NCBI GenBank assembly: GCA_005406025.1
Contig: BGZK01000489.1
Location: 62,001-126,000 of the forward strand
Length of the DNA: 64,000 nucleotides
Source: Eumeta japonica
Lineage: Eukaryota > Arthropoda > Insecta > Lepidoptera > Psychidae
Direction: 5' to 3'
Shown here: piece after piece, positions 34,491-46,590 of the stretch
Numbering within the stretch: position 1 is the first letter of the stretch
How the letters are laid out: every line of letters starts with the position of its first letter
The notes under the pieces: generated by a model
What the model saw: only the letters and a program-made list of their open reading frames with translations
What the model was told of the DNA's origin: nothing
Database searches by the model: none
Program-made: the position numbers and the translations under genes

Positions 34491-37321
34491 GAAACATTGT
34501 TACAAAAAAATTGTAAATTTTAATAATAAATAAATTTAATAAATAAATGGTAAATTAATGTTACTTCTATTCGAAAGAGATGGAGCTTTTATCCAAAGCT
34601 ATTTATTTACTATCAGCTTTTAGTCATGCTAAAGAATGAATACATTTTTGGCTTAAGACAAATATTATTAGTGTTAGTGTAATTAAGATTAGTGTCTAAA
34701 TCTGAATTGTCGTCATTATGTTAAGGAGCTAATATAAAACGGAGAATATCGTAAGAATAATTATCGTTTTGAGAAATAAAATTAGGACAAATGAAGAAGT
34801 TTTAATAAAACATTACATACATATTAAAAAAAATGATAATTAAACATATTTTAAATAATTGTCTAAAGTCGTATATCATTGTAATGAGTAAAGACTGCGC
34901 GAAACAATGATAGATTCAATGTTTTGTTTGGTATTATACAAGAATTTTTATATCATAATAAACCAATTCTATTAATATTACAACGGTGTAATTCAAATAT
35001 TGTTTTTCGAATCGTGGTAATGTTTGATTTTTCATCATTATATGTAATTGTAAATAGCATTAAAATTTAAAATCTAATTTAGGATATGTCACAATATTCG
35101 TACGCTGACGTTTAATCGATTTTAGATTGACGGAACATAAGTCGACTTTTAAAATGGAATTTTTTGGTTTTACAACGTTTTTTTGATTTAAAATTTAGTA
35201 GAATATATTAAATAATCTTATCTTATATAGTATTAAAGAAATTTAATTTACACTTTTCTTTTATGGACTGATCTCGATAACTCTATGATAAACGAAGTGG
35301 AGACCTTTTAAATAAAGAGACAATCGTCCGTAACAATTGTTTTCCGAGATATATGTATATTGATATGGGCTGACAGGTCAACACGTTACTATAATGAATC
35401 TAGGCTAGTAGAAATAAAAATGTTTTGCAGCGATCTTTAAAGACCGAGAGTATTATAAAATTTAACTGTTGATTATTTGAATTTGAACTATTTGAACAGT
35501 GAAGCTATTGGTCACTTATAAGAACACTTTGTGCATTGGTAAGTTTTCACATTTTAGGACCTTCTGAATATTTTGTTAAGTTATAGTAAAGTTTCTGCAC
35601 GTTATTCTGTGCTCTGCTATTGCGGCCCACGGCCGGGTATCCCCTCTGATCGTATTAATAAAATTTTGAAATGCATAATACAAGTTTATTCTGTGTTCAT
35701 ATAGCAATGAAAGGAATATGATGTAAATTTTAATTAAATGTTACAAGGTTTCTAAACAATCTGATAACATCAGCAGCTATATGGTATCCATTTTAATAAT
35801 TTAAATGTTAATACTTTATCAATTTAATAAAAGCTTTAATATTATAAACTGAACAAGGAATACTATCGTAGCATATTTGTTGGGTCATATATAAATTTTC
35901 CAAAAATAACAAATTCAGATTTTAAACAAAATATTGGAGGATAGGTTTTTAAGAGTACGTAAAAAAAAATTGTAGCCCAGTAAGTCATTAGTTACGACTT
36001 GCCATAACTTTAAGATTCAATAAGCAACTTATAATTCACTGTCAAAAACTTTTAGGGTTTCTAAGCAATGATCAGTAAAATCGTATCCGAAGTTTGTTAA
36101 AAATGGTACAGGTGTTGAAATATTACGCCATGATAGGAGTTATTTTCTTAAATTATTTTTTAATACTAAGTATAAATGGAAAATGTTTTTCATAATGGCT
36201 GCCAGTCGCTCTGGCTAGTGTCAGAATCGAAGTCCTTTGTTTTTTGAAATGATGACAAGCAAAGTTCTGAGGCTGGTCAATTTTCCCAATCGCGTGTCTA
36301 TGTTATTTATGTAATATTGTGCCTGTACATGTTTAGTTTATTTACTGCTCAAGCGATATATTCTCCATATACATCAAACTCATCATTTTGAATACTTCAC
36401 TCAGAGATATCGTGTTTTTTCTTTCTTTTGAGCGTATGTTGAAGGTGGCCATTGCTTTATTGAACATGAAGACACTGGCGGCAACGACGTGTCTTTGTCA
36501 CTTCTTAGAGCGATTAATATATTAGATTTTAATTCAAATTCTATAACTTAAATATAATGGGAAACAAGCCTCAAGAGTATGAAAATATACATACATATAC
36601 ATCTCATTATAAAACTTAATAAAGTTTTAATTAGCTGCAATGCAAAAGGAAGCATCTGATGCTGAAATATTTAAAGAAACATAGTTTTACTGAAAAATGA
36701 TGGAAATCTGCTTAAACTGACAAAATCCTAAATCGCTAAACGAGGAGAACCAATTGGTCTATTTGTACTTGTAAGTGTTAGAACATTTGGTCTATCAAAA
36801 AACATGATGGAACTACATTCCTGCACTAATAAGAGTCGAGTCGAGTCGAGTATGAGGCGGAATTGATAAATAAATAAATAAAATAAAGTAAATATCCTCG
36901 TATATTTCTTGCTTCTCGTAACGTAAATTACAAAAACCAAAAACAATGCATACGCAAAATATCAACTCTTTTTTATATTCCAATTCAGGTACAATTAAAA
37001 AAACAAGTAACAAATCTTTCTTATTTATATGTTTAGTAATTACTTATAACTAGTATAATTAATTTCAATTACATTTTGATAAATAATATGATCAAAAGAT
37101 TAAAAGTTATCATTAAAAAGAATATATAATTGAATTAAAAAATTGATAATACTACAAGTCTAAGAGTTAGTTATTAGATTACATTGATTATAGATTTTGA
37201 TTTGATTTTCTGTTGTATAAAATAATGTCATCAATTATCATCATCAATAGAATTCAATATCAATCAATAGAATTAATTAGATGTAGTTATCGTTTGTGTT
37301 TTTTCTCTATTCAATTCAGAT
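34491..37321. other. AT-rich stretch, no gene seen
   Basis: A short GAGTC tandem repeat lies at 36833-36851. About 37,205-37,280 is rich in 'atcatcatcaat' and 'tcaatcaatagaatt' and may be the simple-repeat tail of the RTE element that starts at 37,322. Confidence 0.3.
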
Positions 37322-38150
37322 TTAATGGGTTTTACGTTTACAAATGCTTTTTTGTTGTTTGGTTAAATATATAGGTGGATGTTGGCAAAAACCCTCTCCA
37401 TAGAAGGTAAAGGCCTCCCCCAGAGATGTCCGGTATTCTCCATCTTCTGCCGCTCGTGTCCATCGAAAACCTGCTACCTTTGTAATATCATCTGTCCAGC
37501 GTGCATTTGGTGTTTCTCTTTTTCTTTGTCCCGATAGACCTGCCCATAATGTTGTTTTTGTTGTCCAGCGGTTATCGCCGAGTCTCGCTACATGCCCGGC
37601 CCATCGCCGTTTTAGCTTTTGGGAGTAGCTGAGAGCGTCAATGGCTTTAGTTTTCCGTCTTACGATAGTGTGGCGGATTTTTTGGATTTTCTTTATTTTC
37701 AACATGCTTCTTTCCATACTCCTTTGACAAGATGTAAAATTATTTTTTACTTTCCTGATGAATTTCCAAGTTTGACAAGCGTATGTTAGTGCGGGGAGTA
37801 GGCAGGTGTTTTGTTGGTTAAATGATTTTTTTCTGCTTAAAGATGTATTTTCAAGATCTATAGGTCTTTTGATATGGTTTGTCATGACGTTAGTCTTATT
37901 TAGGTTGATTTCTAAGGCCACTTTACGACTTTCTTTCTGTACAGAGTTTATTATCAATTGCAGTTGATTTGTTTTTTGATAGCAGGACTATGTCGTCGGT
38001 AAATCTCAAATGATTCAAATAACATCTGTTTATATTTATGCCAACTTTTTCCCCGTTTAGCTTGCACATGATGGCCTCTAGCACCGCTATGAAGATAGTT
38101 GGTGAGAGTGGGTCCCCCTGCCTTACGCCTTTTCTTATTTGTATGGGCGC
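37322..38150 (-). pseudogene. RTE-type non-LTR retrotransposon: reverse transcriptase C-terminal relic
   Basis: Read from 38,150 downwards: IRKGVRQGDPLSPTIF, then AVLEAIMCKLNGEKVGININ, then YLNHLRFTDDIVLLS. This is the palm domain of RTE-clade elements with the catalytic box FTDD at 37992-38003, where most copies have FADD. A one-base shift in an A-run at about 37,975 moves the reading into the 211-codon frame 37957-37322. That frame carries KESRKVALEINLNKT, LLPALTYACQTWKF (thumb), RRWAGHVARL, RWTDDI and a closing SLGEAF. Between INLNKTNVMTNH and LLPALTY the usual roughly 50-residue link is largely missing, so there is an internal deletion. Endonuclease and N-terminal RT are absent. Confidence 0.8.
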
Positions 38151-39945
38151 AATTATAAGAATTTAATTACAAAATCTAAACAAATTGTTATAAATGTATT
38201 TGGAATTTTCTGTTTTTAATTTTTGTGTATTTCGAAAACATGTGACACAGATAAAAGAAAATTTCCTGGTTGTCCTAATGACTTCTCTTCGTCTCATTAT
38301 TTAAAGAAAACATGAAAAATCTATATCTTTGTGTGATCTTCTTTATAATTTTCCTAACCACGATAATGACCAGAATAATTGTAGATCTTTGGCGTTACGA
38401 TCGAAGTCAACCTTGTATTTTGGTTGATGAATTTTTAGGTTGGATGTTCAAATACAACCTAAAAATTTACCACACATATTAGATGTAAGAGTATTTTTTG
38501 AGTGAAGAATAAAATGTTCATGGAAAATAATTACGAGTACAGAATATATGTAGCATTTTTTTAATTTTACCCGTGGGGAATTTAAAAGCTAAAAATGAAT
38601 AAAAAAAATATTCACAGTTTTACCTATGATGTTGGAATCGCCAAACATTAGACACCTCAACAAGAACTCAATAAACCACAGCTTCGACTTCCAGTCTTTT
38701 TCGGTGACAATCTTTTTTTTTTCGTTAATTGTGAGCGTAAAGTGTGTATTTTGATTTCAACATCTTTTATTAGCATTTCCATTCTGAGGAAACGTCTTCT
38801 CGAATATAATATTATTTTTGGAATTATTTTGGATTTATAGTGGTTTATCCTTTTGCTTAAAGTTACATATTATAATATTTTAATGATGAATTCGTGTTAA
38901 TTCATAAGCTATGGCGTTGGTGTAGATAATGTGTATCAAACACGGTCCAGACTCTTCAACATCATTTGCGAAACTGAGTGTTCATCGTGTTCCCCATTCA
39001 GAAAGGGCGCAAATAAACAAGCTGTGCAACAACACGTTAAAGTTTCTTGCGTCTCGTATGTGATGTTTCAGAATCAGGTGGATGTTGCTTTTGCAACATG
39101 GTTGCGAAATAAATGTTCACCAGTGAATACACGGCTTCATCACCTCGTCTTCAGCATTTTGTGTTTATTGAATAATAACCAGTGAGGGATTTAGGATCCT
39201 TGTCAACATATGTGGATTTTGAATAGGCGCAGTTTATTTTCAAAAGATACGAGGTAATCAACTAGTAAAGAAACAAAGTGGACGTTTTAAGAAGTATAGC
39301 ATCCTAGAGTAGACCTCATACAGTACGTGTACAGTACATCGAAAACAGAAAAAGAAGTTGTATTGTCAGTTGCTACATTTTTATGTTTATAGCTGAACAA
39401 TATTTATTTTAAAGTCAAAAATTGCAATGTTCTAATAGCGCGGTTGATAAAAGAATTAGCATGTTAGTTAAAACTTGATTTATTTTATTATAATGGGTCA
39501 GTGTTTAATTAACTAAATAGTTGCGCATTTACAATTTTAAAATATTTTGAATCTGTCTTTGTCTCTTTACTTGCTACTTATCGGAAACTCCGTGTACCGT
39601 ATTTTCAACCGAACTTAACTTATCGATGTACTAAACTACAGAAATGCACAACTTAATCCCGCAACAGAGAAGAAATAAGTTGTCGCGCGGGCGCCCCCGC
39701 GAAGTTTTATTTTCTTCGTCTCCGTGGACCGTCTACGACTTCGTTTAGGACGACTAGAGGATTTAAGTCTTCTAAAAGAGGACTTAGTCTTTTAAAACTC
39801 TAGTTTCATTTAAATGCGTTAGGTCCAGATTAATATACGTATTAAATCCCGAATACTATTATGTTTGGGATGTAATTTGTCATAATAACTTAATAATTCC
39901 AAATGAAATTATGAAACTTAAAAATATGTTAATTTACCTGTGCAG
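38151..39945. other. AT-rich stretch, no gene seen
   Basis: The frame 38931-39185 (+) has no domain. A GC-rich spot at about 39,680-39,705 (gtcgcgcgggcgcccccgcg) and the imperfect repeat actagag...ctctagt near 39,750-39,800 are unexplained. If 39,946-40,217 are real exons, earlier exons could lie here, but none was found. Confidence 0.3.
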
Positions 39946-40217
39946 AATTCTAAAAAAGTACGATTCGGGAAAGCGATGAACTTGGAAGCTTATATCGTCA
40001 AGCGTGGGGTTGAAGATCTTGTGATTGAAGTAAGTAGTACATTTATGTATGCACTACTTCAATTATAACGCATAGACATTGCATTTATTGATATATTGTT
40101 TTCTTAAGCAGGATGTGAAATGTCTACATTTTTGTGTTTATAAATGATTTAGAATTATTTTTACAGCCGGAGAATGCTCTGACCACTCGCCGAGGGGTTA
40201 TGTATACCGGAATTTGA
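39946..40217 (+). CDS. Candidate last two exons of an unrecognised gene
   Basis: Candidate exon 39946-40029 follows acctgtgCAG and ends at a consensus GTAAGT donor. One frame is open throughout (28 codons: NSKKVRFGKAMNLEAYIVKR, then GVEDLVIE). A 137-base AT-rich intron ends in tttttaCAG at 40164-40166. The next exon continues in the same phase 0 as PENALTTRRGVMYTGI and stops at 40215-40217. Composition is less AT-rich than the flanks. Matching splice signals, matching phase and an open frame support a gene end, but 44 codons is little and chance cannot be excluded. I recognise no family. Upstream exons were not found. Confidence 0.3.
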
Positions 40218-40483
40218 GGGTTGATGAAACAGTTTTCTTTTCGCGATCACTGTGTTTAGAAGTTAAGTGCGGTGAGTTAAATGTGTGAAAGTGATTCCGT
40301 AGTGTCTTTCTGTATTTTCATGTTACTAAGTGTACTGATTTTTTCTAAATGTTTAATTTACATCCTATCTCAATCGTCAGATGCCTATAGGGTTATATTT
40401 TAACAATGTCAACATCCACGACTACGCGGCATCTTGTACGTCATTCCATAGAATAGCGCTAACATCTTAAGAGCATTTTTTTT

Positions 40484-40531
40484 ATATTAGTATATATATA
40501 CACAATGTTATGTATCTATATATACTAATAT
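40484..40531. repeat. 15-bp inverted repeat at a Helitron 5' end
   Basis: 'atattagtatatata' (40484-40498) is inverted perfectly at 40517-40531. The right arm is the start of the Helitron described next. The left arm could be an older 5' end pointing the other way, or chance AT-rich symmetry. Confidence 0.6.
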
Positions 40532-42056
40532 ACAAAGTAGTAATTTTATTAGTTTGTAAGAGATAATCTCAGGAGCTACTGGACTAATTTTAAAACTTAT
40601 TTCATTGATAAGAACCCCTGAATGTAATTGGTTATTTTTATTTTGATAACTAGCAATCTTCTCTCTGACTTAGGCCACGTGTTTACAAGTTTTTCATCAT
40701 CCATCTGATTTTGATCGATTTTTTAAAATATATGTCTTATGATCTTCCAAAGGTATGGTTTAAAATATCATAAGATATTTTCTCTTTTCTCCTAGTTTTG
40801 TTTATGTAGGTGTAGATTTTGTAATTTTAGTTTGATTTTCTTTGTTCTGCATTTTGAACGAGAAAAAAAACAAAATCACCACGGGTCATACTTGTATATG
40901 GCCGTAATTGTTCATTTTTGTGCAAAGCAATCTCGAAAATCGATCGATGTCAATTTATCTGCTATGGTTTTGTATTTTTATGATTGTCCTAATATTCGGA
41001 AATATTCGGCATATGTATCCATTTAAGCGAAGAAGACCATCACGTACGTAACAGAATAAAAATGCATATCCTAGTACTTTTGTAGTTTCTTTGTGAGTTT
41101 AGAAAGATTTGGTAAAACCAAATGTGCATGCCTTAAGCGCTCGTGATATACGTATGTCATTTAAATTAGAGGTTAATGATAATACATGAGCTTTTCACCA
41201 AAATTCCTTTTTTGAAGTTCTTCAAAACTTTTCCGAAGTGACTAATTAAAATTATTATACAAAAATTGTTGTTAATATAAACGTATTACTAATTACATTA
41301 AACATAATTTGGGAATTAATTAAAACGTTTAAAAGTAATTAAAAATAAATAAAAAAACAAATTCTAAGACAGATTTGAACCCGGGCACCCTGCGCGTGCG
41401 ACTTAAAGCTAAACAGTTGAAAACTCGTATAGCTGATGGTCGGGCGAAAATAGTTGTTTTATTTTTGATATTACTAGGACCTACCTCCATCTGTTGGCAA
41501 TTACAAAAACACAAAATATTTATTACAATTTCTATTTCAGATATTTGACCGAAATGACAGATCAAAACATGAATAACTGCGAGTCAAAAAATTCAATTGC
41601 AGCTAATCGGTACTATATCAAGCTATGATTTTCAATAGTTATTCCCAATCTATTAGTGATGAGACTGAAAAAGAAATCAAGTTTAAAAGTTAAATAGTTT
41701 TTTTAGTTATCGTGATTACATGGGATTTTCAGGCGACATTAAAGCATACCTACGCTCGCGCTTAAGGCATGCAAAAAAATAGTATTCCACGCGGATGACA
41801 TTGTGGGTCATAAAATCAACATAATGAATGATAGGAATGAACAGCGACATCGTGATTGTTACCGAAAATGGGCTAGAGATTGGAATCGATTGGGCAAGAC
41901 ACCAACAGCAAAGTTGGAATTGAAATTGAAATCGGGATAGATAATGGAATTAGTGTTTAAATACGGGTACGGAATTAAATTTTAAAATATATCGCCCGAT
42001 AAAAAAAGAAGAATTTTTTTTATACCCATACGGATGGAGCTGCGGGCGCTAGCTAG
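40515..42056 (+). mobile_element. Probable non-autonomous Helitron, about 1.5 kb
   Basis: The start 'tctatatatactaatatac' after an A (40514) and 'gagataatctcaggagctac', 'tggactaattttaaaac' (40,560-40,600) are the usual lepidopteran Helitron leader. The end 'acggatggagctgcggg' then 'cgctagctag' places CTAG at 42053-42056, followed by T. Just upstream (41,870-41,960) lies the GGAATCGG degenerate repeat. No Rep or helicase is present. Joining these two ends into one element is an inference. Confidence 0.5.
41360..41450 (-). repeat. tRNA-like SINE head
   Basis: The minus strand contains 'ggtgcccgggttcaaatctg', with a B box GGTTCAAATC at 41372-41381. Upstream 'cagctatacgag' is in the place of an A box. 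The T stem does not pair, so it is not a functional tRNA. It lies inside the presumed Helitron. Confidence 0.4.
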
Positions 42057-42294
42057 TCGTTTATATATAGGATGAGATATACCGTAAGATAATGTCCTTC
42101 AATGGAGCAAAGGTTACGTGGCGTAAATTCAAGTACATCATTCAAGCGTACAATGGTTTTATAATGATTATGTTGCATTAGTATTATATATGGTGCGCGT
42201 GCTCGAGACGTTTCTAGGATACGTAAATCAGATTTCAAAGCCCAAGTCGGGGGTGTATTGTGTTTAAACGTCATCAGGAGTGATCCTTAATCAG

Positions 42295-43200
42295 TCGGGG
42301 ATGATTCGGCGCAGGTAATCCGGGCGGGCCGGGCCCCCGCCAAGATGGATGGCCGCCGCGCCCGCGCCCGAACGTTTATCGAGTACCCGCGCCCGCCCCG
42401 CCCGCCCGCCCGCTCGCCGCCCACGGCCCGTGCTGATAAATGACTGGGGCGCCTCCAGCCGTCACGGACCCAATGCGAAATTACCAACTTAATACAACCG
42501 TAACCTTACCTGACTTTTGTCGCGGCCTCATTCATATTCATGCCCTTAAATCGTTCATAAACGACAGCGCGCGCCTCCCCGCGTGTTGCGTCCGTTATGT
42601 AAATAGATGGCGCATTAAAAATTTACTGACACACACGTTTACGGTCGGGTGTTTCGTTCCGTCATCACGTGCTCGGATCGAGTCCGCGTGCAAGTGAATG
42701 AAATTACTGAACCTTTTAATGTTGACGGTAATGAGCGTTTTGAGTAGAATAAAACATTATCAAAGTAAATTCGTAAAACAGTAATAAAATATTGTTCTTA
42801 AAGGATTCGTGCTGTTTTAAGCATAACAACGCAAATAATAACGATTATTTGTTATGAACACGACAATTGTTCGATAGCCACAGTAAATGAAGGATTTTTA
42901 TTGCAATAATTCACATTCGAAGGTTTTGCGAGTCGCAAAGATACAAGCCGTTATTAAAGTGGGGACGCGCCGCGCGGCGCCGGCGCCGGCCAACTTGGAC
43001 GATCCATCACGCGTAATTGCCTCAGTTCTGTGAATGTCCGACTCCTCTGTTATCACTTTTTCATAACCGCCATAAGACGCCTCATTGGCTGCCTCTAAAC
43101 GGAATAGTCTTTTTAATTAATAAAACGCCGGAGGGACGTATTCGAGCCGTCCCGTAAAACGACCGGGATTCGGCCTTCTCCCTCGGTTCAATTCCGGCTT
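42295..43200. promoter_or_regulatory. GC/CpG-rich island C (two lobes), possible developmental enhancer or promoter
   Basis: The first lobe (42,295-42,705) has 'cccgccccgcccgcccgccc'. It also has a PHO/YY1-like 'caagatggatggccgcc' at 42341-42357, 'gtaaatagatggcgcatt' (about 42,599) and CACGTG (about 42,666). The second lobe (42,955-43,200) has 'gcgcggcgccggcgccggcc', 'ttcataaccgccataag' and 'tttttaattaataaaacg'. Embedded AT-rich homeodomain-type cores and lack of a protein motif in open frames (42287-42697) favour non-coding regulatory DNA. Confidence 0.45.
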
Positions 43201-44300
43201 TTTCGTCAAATCAAATCATAAATTATGAACATTTTTCTCTTAATAAGAGAATATCAAAACCAAATGTCCACGAAAAGTTCGCTGAGCGTTTTATTCGTTA
43301 TTCCGTTGTGTAATTTAGTATAATAATTTTAAAGGCGGTCTTTATCCTGCACTAACATTTCAAGGGGTTGATGCTGTATATACTAAAATTTTGCAAACAG
43401 TTTTATAAATAATAACGAGCTCGTTTCATCAACAATTTTAAAATGAAGATCCCTCTAAATGAAAATCTAAAGCATTTTAATAAGCTGATGTAATTTTATT
43501 TACCATAAAATATTTTAATTTTAACCAGGCTTACTCTAGCAACAGAAATGCACGTTCTTTAAATTATGTAGTAAGTTGATAAACAAAGAATTTCTCTGAG
43601 ATTATCTTTCTAAAGTATATTTAATGTTTATAATAAACTCTATCAACATCAACAAAGTTAGTAGCTTACATAAAGGAAATTCGACTTTGACTTAAGGGAA
43701 TTTCAGGGTTTGCTATCGATTTATATCTGACGATTACCAGAGTAGATGAGCTGTTATGAAACAATAATCTAGTGGTAGTCAAGTAACTATCTAATAACTT
43801 TTAGTGACAATGACGTACATATTTTATGTCAAAACAATTTAATGATTATTATCGATTTCGCGTCGGAAACTCTAAAAGTATATTATTTATTTAATATCAC
43901 AATTTTATATAAACACAGTGGTACAAAATAAGACTGTTCTGTTTAAAATTGACATTGTGTCTATTTAAAAAAAATGTAATTATACTTTGTTTAGAATAAC
44001 TCATATTAAATTTATTTAGTTATAGAATAATTTTATTGTCATTTTTTAAGATGTCTAACCCCCATGGGTAAAAAGTTAGAATTAACGACTTTAGAATCTG
44101 ATAAATTGAAAAATATCTGAAAAATGTCACCACTTCGGAACATTTAATACATTTTAAATACCTATCTAATGACAGTCCACACGAAGGAATGCACAAAAAA
44201 AACTTTAGACCACAATTTTTATGTGTGAAAAGTTACTCCTCATTTTTTTTTGTGTAATATTTTGATAAAATGTGACGGTTTACATGAAACAACTGCCTGT
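43201..44300. other. AT-rich stretch, no gene seen
   Basis: No motif or repeat recognised. Confidence 0.3.
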
Positions 44301-44390
44301 ATTCTGTTATCAAAATCGATGAAAATAATGGGAAAATTATAATAGTTTTCATATAGTTTCGATAGTTTTCATCGATTTTGATGACAGAAT
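44301..44390. repeat. 25-bp inverted repeat with 40-base spacer
   Basis: 44301-44325 (attctgttatcaaaatcgat...) is inverted at 44366-44390 with a single mismatch. The right side continues into 'ggacatacggatggatagac', a phrase close to 'acatacggacggatggacag' at 56,336, which borders another foldback. The two may belong to one repeat family. Confidence 0.85.
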
Positions 44391-46170
44391 GGACATACGG
44401 ATGGATAGACGAACCATGACGACTCAATAAACACTTTTGTAACATGCAAAACCAAACACAATTTTTGCAATCCCTTTTTTTTTTGGCTTCAACCTAGCTC
44501 AACCCAGAATGTTACCCAATGTATTTTAGCGTTGGATCGTTTACGGAATAATGAGGGTTAGACGAAAAAGAAAATATTATAAGCGTAAAGCGAGTATATG
44601 CAAAATAGATAGTGTGAACCTATATGTAAAAGATAGATTATAATTGATAGAAGCTTTTATGAGTTTTTTTCTTAGATAAGTCCTACTGGCATGCAGCACA
44701 CGTACAAGAACTGTAATATCTAATCCATCGAAAATATATTATGAGAAAACTGTCATTACAAAGCCCCCTTAAAAATCTGATACTATTTATCCTTTTTTCT
44801 TTTATAAATATCTTTAAAACCTCCCCGAATTCAAACTATAAACAATCACAATTATGGAAGAATTCACTAGTGAAGTCAGTGTTTTCGACTCGACTGAAGG
44901 ACTTTCCGTTTTCCCCGCTTTCAAAGAAAAGTTTGAAAGCTTCAAATATGGTGAATTACTGATTTTAAAGCAGTGATAATTTAGATTGAGAACGCTCATT
45001 AAGGAGTAGACGTACTTAAAACACATTTTTAAGTATTAAATTCTGTAATAGTTCCCTAATTTTCAGTCGCCATTTCAAACCCATATTACCTGAAAAGTTA
45101 CTAGATCGAAATCTGAAAAAAGACGTTATTTTATTACCCTATGAATTTTCGTTGAATGAAATGTGTATGGTCAGTTTAAAATACAAATTAACTAAAAAAG
45201 ATACAAACAAAGTTTAGGGCATTATATATTCATACCACTGTGCTTAAAAGGTCTTATAAATTGTGCGTATAATATTTACGTTTAGGCTCTTTCCAAATTA
45301 CGAATCTCCTGCGTTCTAAATAAACCTTTTATTTATGCCCATTTATCAAAAGTAAAAAACATGTAGCGTTTTAATAAAATTCAGGGAATACGAAGAAATT
45401 TAAAAAAGACATATTAAAGATTTTTAAGAGCTAGTTATTTTGAAATTGAGCACATTTGATTGGAATTATTAAAATAGATACTTTCATAACTATTTTTTCT
45501 TATGGTAAAAGAAGCAAATGAGTTTTATGAGAAATCGGAATTTATGGGCATGGAATTGGAACACAGATCCTTAAAGTCGAATTTAATACTGTATCTCCTG
45601 ATGAAGTTGGTTGACATAAGATAGATGCCTTGCAGGAAGCAGTTTCTGACAAACCCGACGAAGACTTTAGTTATGTGCCGACTTACAGCTAAGTTTTCAT
45701 TTTCGTTTTTCACTTTTCCACCTATCGTGGGCTCAGACATAGAAGAACGTCAGCCGCGTGGATAGGTGTAGTGAACATGGGAAATATGGAAATATATTGT
45801 TTACTGCACCGCGATATACGAGCGCTGGTACGCTGGGCATTTAGAATTAAAGTCTGGAAAGAACATCTTGACTCACATTCTGACTAATAGTTCCCTTTAC
45901 CTCAAATCTTACTCTTGAGTGGAATATGCTCGATTATTCAATTTTTTGATTTGTAGACTATATTAGAAGTTGGACAGTCGGAGTAGATTTTTCTAAATAA
46001 TATGATTAAAACGGGCTATAATATTCTGTAATATGAAGAGTTAGTTCATTAATTATGTTACGTAATGATATAATGTGTCAGTAAATACTAATATTGTATA
46101 GCTACATATAATCATTTTATCTTGGGAGAGGTTTTTTTTGAATATTGTTTTGTTTTCTACATGAAGCGTG
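44391..46170. other. AT-rich stretch, no gene seen
   Basis: The minus frame 45740-45525 (MSEPTIGGKVKNENENL...) has fair composition but no motif. The other frames are motif-free. Confidence 0.3.
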
Positions 46171-46174
46171 CTTT

Positions 46175-46590
46175 AAATCTCTGGCGCGCCAAGATAAAGA
46201 TCGATTCTTCTAGACGGGTAATAAGTAGCCGTCAGACTGCAGCTGTTCGAATTACCAAGTTCGCGAGGAGCGTAGCGGCGAGCGGCGCGGCGAGCGTTAA
46301 TCCTCGGCGTCCGCGCCCCGCAACTGTTAAGGAGTAAGGTAATTAAGTGTGATGGATATTCGGAGTTTATCGCGGGCGGCCGCGCTTATCGCCCGCGCCT
46401 CGCGCCTCGCGTCGCCCGAACAAACTTTATGACGTCCTCGGCCTCGTCTGAAAATATTGCGCGCTCTAAATCCTGAAACACGTATTTCCCGGAATGAATT
46501 CATAAATATAATGTACCGTAACCCGCGGGTTGATGACGCCGGCGTCGTTTATGTCGCCGTGTACGGTGTCCTGACGTGCTATTTTATAAG
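46175..46590. promoter_or_regulatory. GC/CpG-rich island D with GATA, CRE and STAT-like sites
   Basis: CpG-dense blocks (agcggcgagcggcgcggcga; gcccgcgcctcgcgcctcgc) enclose candidate sites. These are GATA-type TTATC at 46366-46371 and 46385-46390, TGACGTC at 46430-46436 next to TTTATGAC, STAT-type TTCCCGGAA at 46486-46494, and aattaag. The frames at 46122-46337 and 46457-46687 have no protein motif. I read it as a regulatory element; the factor sites are short and individually weak. Confidence 0.45.

Noticed and set aside
36833..36851. GAGTC tandem repeat as a possible binding-site array
   Set aside because: Only about 3.8 units and no flanking structure; ordinary short tandem repeat.
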